Below, piece after piece: positions 6,896-10,614 of a DNA stretch of 10,614 bases. The stretch comes from Streptococcus oralis. Its GTDB lineage: Bacteria > Bacillota > Bacilli > Lactobacillales > Streptococcaceae. The stretch lies in assembly GCA_905370255.1 (NCBI GenBank), contig CAJPKC010000018.1:1-10614 (forward strand), in the 5' to 3' direction. The notes beneath the pieces are model-generated. The model worked only from the letters and a program-made list of their open reading frames with translations. It did no database searches and had not been told where the DNA came from. The translations under genes and the position numbers were made by a program. Within the stretch, counting starts at the first letter, position 1; each line of letters opens with the position of its first letter.

Positions 6896-7003
6896 TTATC
6901 TTCCAAAAATCCAACCCCATGGATTTGGAACACCTCTTAAATCCCAAAAGGTTTGAACAAGTGAATTGCTATTTGCAGCAATTTGAAAAGAATAGATTTT
7001 CAT
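6896..7003 (-). CDS. comC: ComC, competence-stimulating peptide precursor without a Gly-Gly leader
   Basis: A 35-codon gene starting at the ATG at 7003 with AGGAGAT upstream (CTCCT at plus 7010-7014) and ending with TAA at 6896. The last 15 residues (21-35) are DLRGVPNPWGWIFGR, which I recognise as the S. sanguinis competence pheromone. The 20-residue leader begins MKIYSFQIAANSN and ends QTFW just before the mature peptide. It lacks the Gly-Gly processing site that ComAB-type exporters cut in pneumococcal ComC, so export and cutting must differ. The position first in the operon before comD and comE, the ComE boxes upstream and the peptide identity make the call secure. The maturation route is unknown from this sequence, and no exporter gene is in the window. 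Confidence 0.96.
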   Translation of the reverse strand: MKIYSFQIAANSNSLVQTFWDLRGVPNPWGWIFGR

Positions 7004-7026
7004 AACTATCTCCTATCTTTTTATCT

Positions 7027-7042
7027 TGTAAGTCACCTTACA
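7027..7042 (-). other. Short hairpin at the 5' end of the comC mRNA
   Basis: TGTAAG-TCAC-CTTACA (plus strand) is a 6-bp perfect inverted repeat. It begins about 7 bases downstream of the comC -10, so it would be at the very 5' end of the message and could affect its stability. Confidence 0.45.
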
Positions 7043-7048
7043 TTTATC

Positions 7049-7115
7049 ATTATAGAAAAATAAAAAGAGTTAGTGACAATTTTCCCTGAAATGTCATTTT
7101 TTATCCCCAAAATGA
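7049..7115 (-). promoter_or_regulatory. comCDE promoter with ComE-binding direct repeats
   Basis: On the minus strand the boxes TCATTTTGG (plus 7107-7115) and ACATTTCAG (plus 7086-7094) are separated by exactly 12 bases. This matches the ComE box layout I know from pneumococcus (CAnTTcaG, 12 bases, CAgTTgAg). Thirty-one bases later comes TATAAT (plus 7049-7054), with no good -35, as expected of an activator-dependent promoter. The start would be near 7042, giving a leader of about 39 bases to the comC ATG. Binding is inferred from motif and spacing. Confidence 0.85.
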
Positions 7116-7137
7116 CATTATACCAAAAAAATAGAAG

Positions 7138-7168
7138 AAAAAAACACGAAATATTGTAAAATATTTCG
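7138..7168 (-). terminator. Terminator of tRNA-Arg, upstream of comCDE
   Basis: CGAAATATT (7147-7155), GTAA loop, AATATTTCG (7160-7168): a 9-bp AT-rich stem followed on the minus strand by TG and seven T (A run at plus 7138-7144). It is relatively weak because of its low GC. In pneumococcus readthrough from tRNA-Arg past such a terminator contributes basal comCDE expression; the same layout exists here. Confidence 0.8.
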
Positions 7169-7184
7169 CATTTTTTTACCTTTC

Positions 7185-7258
7185 TGATCTCAGCAGGATT
7201 CGAACCTGCGACCGTTCGCTTAGAAGGCGAATGCTCTATCCAGCTGAGCTATGAGACC
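7185..7258 (-). tRNA. tRNA-Arg (anticodon TCT)
   Basis: On the minus strand a 74-base cloverleaf starts GGTCTCA and ends TGAGATC plus discriminator A. It has AGCTCAGCTGGATAGAGC in the D arm, CTTCTAA in the anticodon loop (TCT, reading AGA/AGG) and GGTTCGAATCC in the T arm. No CCA is encoded. It lies between rlmH and comC, as in pneumococcus. Confidence 0.97.
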
Positions 7259-7269
7259 AATACCATCTC

Positions 7270-7298
7270 ATTCTATCAGAAAATAGGGTTGCCGTCAA
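7270..7298 (-). promoter_or_regulatory. tRNA-Arg promoter
   Basis: On the minus strand TTGACG (plus 7293-7298), 17 bases, then TGATAGAAT with TAGAAT at plus 7270-7275. It occupies the interval between the rlmH stop and the tRNA, so tRNA-Arg has its own strong promoter. Readthrough from here could reach comC. Confidence 0.85.
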
Positions 7299-7300
7299 GA

Positions 7301-7780
7301 TTACTTATGATAAGGACTCCCCTGCTGAATCATAAAAGCTCGATAGATCTGCTCTATTAAAACAAGGCGCATCAGTTGATGAGGTAGCGTTAATTTGCCA
7401 AAACTCATTAGAAGATTTGCCCGTTTTTTTACTGCAGGAGATAAACCTAAACTTCCCCCAATAACAAAAGTGATATCAGAAAAGCCATGCACTGTAGTAT
7501 CCATCATGAGCTGACTAAACTTTTCTGACGGAAATTGTTTTCCTTCAATTGCCAAAGCAATAACGAATTCACGCTCATTGATTTTAGCCAGAATTTTATT
7601 TCCTTCTTTTTCAAGAATCTGCTGATTTTCTAAATCACTAGCTTTATCAGGTGTTTTTTCATCCGCTAGCTCAACCATTTCCACCTTGCAGAATCGATTG
7701 AGACGCTTCATATATTCAGCAATTCCATCCTTTAAATATTTTTCTTTCAGTTTTCCAACTGTTACAAGTTTTATTTTCAT
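7301..7780 (-). CDS. rlmH: RlmH, 23S rRNA pseudouridine-1915 N3-methyltransferase
   Basis: A 159-residue SPOUT-class methyltransferase, the normal length for RlmH, which uses S-adenosylmethionine to methylate pseudouridine 1915 in helix 69 of 23S rRNA on assembled ribosomes. The start [20 protein letters not shown] is typical. The trefoil-knot cofactor site is visible as [10 protein letters not shown] (105-114) and [20 protein letters not shown] (130-149), and the chain ends with the conserved YHK. No Shine-Dalgarno sequence lies before the ATG. Instead an extended -10 sits 6 bases upstream, suggesting a leaderless message. The gene is divergent from htrA and upstream of tRNA-Arg and comCDE, the usual position in this group. 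Confidence 0.97.
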   Translation of the reverse strand: MKIKLVTVGKLKEKYLKDGIAEYMKRLNRFCKVEMVELADEKTPDKASDLENQQILEKEGNKILAKINEREFVIALAIEGKQFPSEKFSQLMMDTTVHGFSDITFVIGGSLGLSPAVKKRANLLMSFGKLTLPHQLMRLVLIEQIYRAFMIQQGSPYHK

Positions 7781-7786
7781 AAGTTT

Positions 7787-7795
7787 ATTCTATCA
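7787..7795 (-). promoter_or_regulatory. rlmH promoter, probably giving a leaderless mRNA
   Basis: The minus strand reads TGATAGAAT, a TGn-extended -10 (hexamer at plus 7787-7792), followed by only 6 bases before the rlmH ATG. Transcription would start at or within a base or two of the start codon. No clear -35 is seen. Confidence 0.6.
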
Positions 7796-7886
7796 CATTC
7801 ATCTATACTTCACACTTTATTAACAAGTAAAATTTATCTGGGAATCGGCTAATCTGTGTATTTTCTAATGACTATCAACATTTTTT

Positions 7887-7917
7887 CTAAGTTTTCCACA
7901 AGGTGTGGAAAACTTAG
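7887..7917. promoter_or_regulatory. Inverted pair of DnaA boxes between rlmH and htrA
   Basis: CTAAGTTTTCCACA (7887-7900) and TGTGGAAAACTTAG (7904-7917) form a perfect 14-bp inverted repeat around AGG. Each arm contains TTTTCCACA, one mismatch from the DnaA box TTATCCACA and identical to one of the boxes before dnaA. It ends 4 bases before the CiaR-type site of htrA. No T run follows on either strand, so it is not a typical terminator. Confidence 0.65.
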
Positions 7918-7920
7918 AGC

Positions 7921-7954
7921 ATTTAAGTTATAATTAAGTTTAGCTAACTATAAT
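7921..7954 (+). promoter_or_regulatory. htrA promoter with CiaR-type direct repeat
   Basis: TTTAAG (7922-7927), five bases, then ATTAAG (7933-7938) matches the CiaR repeat TTTAAG-N5-TTTAAG with one mismatch. It covers the -35 area of a promoter whose -10 is TATAAT (7949-7954). In pneumococcus htrA is among the strongest CiaR-activated genes, and this arrangement is the expected one. ciaRH is not in the window. Confidence 0.82.
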
Positions 7955-7983
7955 TTCATCAATTGTAATTCAAGGAGGAAAAC

Positions 7984-9156
7984 ATGAAAAACTCTTCAAC
8001 TGCCTTCAAAAGGGCTTTATTGCTTTTTGCAGTGTTAATTGTAGGTTTTATTGGCGGAAGTTTAGGGAATTATATTACTACATTAGTAACTTCACGTGTA
8101 AAAATGAATGGAAATTCAACAACTAGTGTAGCTACTTCATATAAAAACTCTACAGATATTTCAGAAGCTGTGAAAAAGGTTCAAAATGCGGTTGTTTCAG
8201 TAATTACTTATGCTGAATCTTCTAGCAGCGTTATCAATGATGAATCTTCCAACGATGAATCACAAATCTCCAGTGAAGGTTCTGGTGTAATTTATAAAAA
8301 AGATGGAAAATCAGCCTATCTGGTAACCAACACCCACGTTCTTAACGGATCAACCAATGTAGATATCTTGCTAGCTGATGGAAACAAGGTTCCAGGTGAA
8401 GTAGTTGGATCAGATGTTTATTCAGATATCTCTGTTGTTAAAATTAGCTCTGAAAAAGTAACTGATGTCGCAGAATTTGGAGATTCTGGTTCTCTGACAG
8501 TTGGTGAAACAGCAATCGCCATCGGAAGCCCTCTTGGAACAGAATACGCTAACTCTGTCACACAAGGAATTATTTCTAGTTTAGGCAGAAACGTTACATT
8601 ACAATCTGAAAATGGTGAAAATATTTCAACAACTGCACTGCAAACAGATGCTGCAATCAATCCTGGTAACTCTGGCGGTCCGCTGATTAACATCCAAGGA
8701 CAAGTTATTGGGATTACTTCAAGTAAAATTTCAACAAATGGCCAAACCTCTGTTGAAGGGATGGGATTTGCGATTCCATCTAATGATGTCGTAAATATTA
8801 TCAATCAACTTGAGAAAAATGGAACAGTCACACGTCCTGCTTTAGGAATTCAAATGATGGATTTATCTAATCTGACAACTTCTGATTTTTCTAAATTAAA
8901 TCTTCCTTCTTCAGTGAAATCAGGTATTCTTGTTCGCTCTGTTCAGCAAGGAATGCCTGCTGATGGCAAGCTTCAAAAAAATGATGTCATTACAAAAGTA
9001 GATAACACAGATGTGGAATCCACTAGTGATTTACAATCTGCTCTCTACAAGCATAGTATTGGAGATGAAGTAGAAATTACTTATTATCGAGATGGTAAAT
9101 CTCAAACAGTCAAAATCAAACTCACTAAATCAACAAAAGAGTTAAGCTCAAATTAA
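7984..9156 (+). CDS. htrA: HtrA/DegP-type surface serine protease
   Basis: A 390-residue membrane-anchored, cell-surface quality-control protease. A single N-terminal segment (about 12-35, [21 protein letters not shown]) serves as signal anchor. It is followed by a Ser/Thr-rich linker (about 40-60), the trypsin-like domain (about 65-270) and one PDZ domain (about 285-380). The catalytic triad is visible: H118 in [10 protein letters not shown]148 in YSDISVVKI and S230 in [16 protein letters not shown] six bases before the ATG supports the start. In pneumococcus HtrA removes misfolded surface proteins and limits competence, with evidence that it degrades the pheromone; the same job here is inferred. 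The CiaR-type site upstream suggests envelope-stress control. parB follows after a short interval holding a hairpin. Confidence 0.97.
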   Translation: MKNSSTAFKRALLLFAVLIVGFIGGSLGNYITTLVTSRVKMNGNSTTSVATSYKNSTDISEAVKKVQNAVVSVITYAESSSSVINDESSNDESQISSEGSGVIYKKDGKSAYLVTNTHVLNGSTNVDILLADGNKVPGEVVGSDVYSDISVVKISSEKVTDVAEFGDSGSLTVGETAIAIGSPLGTEYANSVTQGIISSLGRNVTLQSENGENISTTALQTDAAINPGNSGGPLINIQGQVIGITSSKISTNGQTSVEGMGFAIPSNDVVNIINQLEKNGTVTRPALGIQMMDLSNLTTSDFSKLNLPSSVKSGILVRSVQQGMPADGKLQKNDVITKVDNTDVESTSDLQSALYKHSIGDEVEITYYRDGKSQTVKIKLTKSTKELSSN

Positions 9157-9174
9157 CCTATTTACAAGATTGTC

Positions 9175-9211
9175 AACACACCTTTACACAATCGTAAAGG
9201 TGTGTTATTCT
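9175..9211 (+). promoter_or_regulatory. Hairpin and overlapping candidate parB promoter
   Basis: AACACACCTTTAC (9175-9187) and GTAAAGGTGTGTT (9194-9206) form a perfect 13-bp stem with a 6-base loop just after htrA. The tail ATTCTATAT has too few T for a strong terminator. The same bases contain TTTACA (9183-9188), 17 bases, TATTCT (9206-9211), a passable promoter ending 8 bases before the parB ATG. The stem may trim or partly stop the htrA transcript while parB uses its own start. Confidence 0.5.
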
Positions 9212-9219
9212 ATATACAA

Positions 9220-9981
9220 ATGGAAAACTTTCAATATATTGCACTTAAAGACATTCGAACCAATCCTTATCAGCCTCGTAAACAATTTTCACAAAAAAAG
9301 ATTGAAGAATTAGCGGCATCAATCAAAGAAAATGGTCTCATTCAGCCAATCATTCTTCGGAAATCTTCACTTTTTGGTTATGAAATTTTAGCAGGAGAAC
9401 GGAGATTTAGAGCTGCCTCTTTTCTTGGCCTAGAAACGATCCCAGCTGTCGTCAAAGAATTATCTGATGATGAAATGCTGAAGCAGGCCATTATCGAAAA
9501 TCTTCAAAGAGAAGACTTGAATCCTATAGAAGAAGCTGAGTCTTATCAAAATTTGATTGACAAAGGCTTGACACATGATGAAATTGCTAAAATCATGGGA
9601 AAATCTAGACCCTATATCAGCAATATTGTCAGACTTTTACAGCTGTCTAAAGAAGTTCGCCAAGCTATCAAGGAAGAAGAGATTTCTCAAGGACATGCTC
9701 GCCTGCTGGTTCCCTTGAAAGAAGAGGAACAGTTACTATGGCTGGAAAAGATCTGTCGAGAAGATTTATCGGTTCGAGCAGTTGAAAAGCTTCTCCAGAA
9801 AAAAAAGAGCATCAAAAAGAAATCTAATAAAGAACTGTTTGCTAAATCTGAAGAGGAAAAAATTAAAAAAATTCTCGGTCTGGAAGTTTCTATTCAGTTA
9901 AAAAGCCAGAGTAAAGGAAAGCTGATTATTCCTTTTGAAAGCGAAGAAGAATATCAAAGAATTATAAACAGTTTTAAATAA
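9220..9981 (+). CDS. parB: ParB/Spo0J chromosome-partitioning protein
   Basis: A 253-residue ParB that binds parS, clamps and slides on DNA using CTP, and recruits SMC to the origin region; streptococci usually have no ParA partner. Visible motifs are NPYQPRK (15-21), the CTP-binding GERR box (59-62) in LAGERRFRA, ENLQREDLNPIEEA (93-106), and the parS-reading helix-turn-helix (about 118-140, HDEIAKIMGKSRPYISNIVRLL). The C-terminal dimer domain ends RIINSFK, similar to the pneumococcal end. The ATG at 9220 is preferred over the in-frame GTG at 9202: MENFQYIAL aligns with the known beginning MEKF, while the GTG lies in the hairpin one base after AAAGG. No ribosome binding site is at normal spacing from the ATG. 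A matching parS lies at 1184-1199. Confidence 0.95.
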   Translation: MENFQYIALKDIRTNPYQPRKQFSQKKIEELAASIKENGLIQPIILRKSSLFGYEILAGERRFRAASFLGLETIPAVVKELSDDEMLKQAIIENLQREDLNPIEEAESYQNLIDKGLTHDEIAKIMGKSRPYISNIVRLLQLSKEVRQAIKEEEISQGHARLLVPLKEEEQLLWLEKICREDLSVRAVEKLLQKKKSIKKKSNKELFAKSEEEKIKKILGLEVSIQLKSQSKGKLIIPFESEEEYQRIINSFK

Positions 9982-10001
9982 AACTGTTATTTTCTTTTTT
10001 T
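9967..10001 (+). terminator. Terminator overlapping the parB stop codon
   Basis: AACAGTTTTA (9967-9976), AA, TAAAACTGTT (9979-9988) is a perfect 10-bp inverted repeat whose second arm contains the parB stop (9979-9981). ATTTTC and seven T follow. A second possible stem, GTTATTTT (9986-9993) with AAAATAAC (10002-10009), overlaps it. Confidence 0.7.
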
Positions 10002-10013
10002 AAAATAACAAAA

Positions 10014-10129
10014 TTATCCACTGTTAAATTAATTAGGAAGCTTATTAAAATACGAAATTTTAGCTTTATTCACATTCTGTGGATAACTTCAGTTAACAAT
10101 GTGAATTCTTTTCCAGTTCTTGTGGAAAA
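10014..10129. other. oriC: Chromosomal replication origin region (DnaA-box cluster)
   Basis: Five DnaA-box matches lie in about 115 AT-rich bases: TTATCCACT (10014-10022), TTATTCACA (10066-10074), TGTGGATAA (10078-10086, a perfect box on minus), the weaker TGTGAATTC (10100-10108) and TGTGGAAAA (10121-10129, minus). The position just upstream of dnaA is standard for oriC in this lineage; part of the origin may extend beyond the window into the dnaA-dnaN interval. The T-rich stretch at 9989-10013 could serve as the unwinding element. Confidence 0.85.
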
Positions 10130-10142
10130 CTTTGGACCTTTA

Positions 10143-10151
10143 TGATAAAAT
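10143..10151 (+). promoter_or_regulatory. dnaA promoter
   Basis: TGATAAAAT is a TGn-extended -10 (hexamer TAAAAT at 10146-10151). The -35 area overlaps the last DnaA box (10121-10129), so DnaA could repress its own gene. The leader to the ATG is about 37 bases. Confidence 0.6.
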
Positions 10152-10194
10152 AAGATGCGTATGAATCAGAAAATTATAGAAAAGGAGGGAAGTT

Positions 10195-10614
10195 ATGACC
10201 AAAGAACAGGACTTTTGGAATCGTATTTTAGAATTGGCTCATGCTCAGCTAAAACAGACAACTTATGATTTCTTTGTTGCTGAAGCCAAGCTTGTCAAAG
10301 TTGAAGAAAAGCAAGCTGTTATTTTCCTAGATAGTCCAGTAAAACAACTATTTTGGGAGCAAAACTTAGTAGGGGTTATTCTTACTGCAGGATTTGAGAT
10401 TTTTAATGATCAGATTGCTGGAAAATATATTTTTGAAGAAGAAACTAACACTGAAACTCCGAAATCTGCAGTAACCAGTCCTCAAATCAGCACTGTTCAG
10501 CTAAGCTTGCCACCTATTGATACTGGCTTAAAGTCAAAATATACCTTTGATAATTTTGTTCAGGGAGACGGAAATATCTGGGCTAAAGCTGCTGCCTTAG
10601 CGGTATCTGCGAAT
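10195..10614 (+). CDS. dnaA: DnaA, replication initiator (N-terminal 140 residues, cut by window end)
   Basis: The open frame starts at the ATG at 10195, four bases after AGGAGGGA, and runs off the window. It begins MTKEQDFWNRILELAHAQLK. Domain I (about 1-80), which mediates self-contact and helicase loading, is followed by a variable linker (about 81-113, Thr/Pro/Ser-rich). The first motif of the AAA+ domain follows, KYTFDNFVQGDGNIWAKAAA (115-134), where NFVxGxxN is diagnostic of DnaA. The Walker motifs and DNA-binding domain lie beyond the window. DnaA binds the boxes at 10014-10129 and opens oriC. Confidence 0.97.
   Translation, partial: MTKEQDFWNRILELAHAQLKQTTYDFFVAEAKLVKVEEKQAVIFLDSPVKQLFWEQNLVGVILTAGFEIFNDQIAGKYIFEEETNTETPKSAVTSPQISTVQLSLPPIDTGLKSKYTFDNFVQGDGNIWAKAAALAVSAN

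Noticed and set aside
7887..7917. The 14-bp inverted repeat as a terminator
   Set aside because: No T run follows on either strand, and both arms contain DnaA-box sequence.
8088..8103. Second parS-like site (CTTCACGTGTAAAA) in htrA
   Set aside because: Several mismatches break the palindrome; probably chance in coding sequence. The same applies to TTCACGTAAA near 295.
8418..8804. 128-codon minus-strand frame inside htrA
   Set aside because: Shadow of a well-conserved protease gene; no ribosome binding site and no recognisable product.
9202..9219. GTG at 9202 as parB start
   Set aside because: It lies in the hairpin, only one base after AAAGG, and the extra six residues do not match known ParB beginnings; MENF at 9220 does.

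Overview
The window looks like chromosomal DNA next to the replication origin of an oral streptococcus of the Mitis/Sanguinis group. The evidence is low GC by eye, strong AAGGAGG ribosome binding sites, and the gene order rlmH, htrA, parB, oriC, dnaA beside tRNA-Arg, comCDE, tRNA-Glu and tRNA-Asn, which I know from pneumococcus and its relatives. The last 15 residues encoded by comC match the competence pheromone I know from Streptococcus sanguinis. Species is not settled: ComE, ComD, ParB and DnaA all differ clearly from the pneumococcal proteins as I remember them.

Layout. 1-1069: the C-terminal part of a YbiT-like ABC-F ATPase, with its N-terminal half missing or destroyed, then a strong terminator. 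1184-1199: a parS-like centromere palindrome. 1203-4528: a divergent pair, a YhgE/Pip-type membrane protein (minus) and a TetR/AcrR regulator (plus), sharing about 130 bases that hold both promoters and operator-like palindromes. 4531-4563: a long perfect terminator hairpin. 4568-7258, all minus: tRNA-Arg, comC, comD, comE, tRNA-Glu, tRNA-Asn (in order of transcription), with ComE-box direct repeats in front of comC. 7301-7780: rlmH (minus). 7781-7983: a control region with a palindromic DnaA-box pair and a CiaR-type site in front of htrA. 7984-9981: htrA and parB (plus). 10014-10129: a DnaA-box cluster (oriC). 10195 to the window end: the start of dnaA.

How the parts fit. ComC is the precursor of the pheromone, ComD its receptor kinase and ComE the response regulator that binds in front of comC. 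In pneumococcus, HtrA under CiaR control restrains competence, and ParB bound at a parS site a few kilobases from comCDE dampens its expression. This window therefore carries the pheromone circuit, two likely brakes on it (HtrA, ParB/parS) and the origin itself within about 9 kb. The components are known; the least ordinary details are the ComC leader without a Gly-Gly site, the inverted repeat over the ComE boxes, apparently leaderless rlmH and parB transcripts, the DnaA-box palindrome beside the CiaR site, and the broken ABC-F gene. I see no insertion sequence, CRISPR array or phage gene. No stretch of more than 300 bases lacks a gene.
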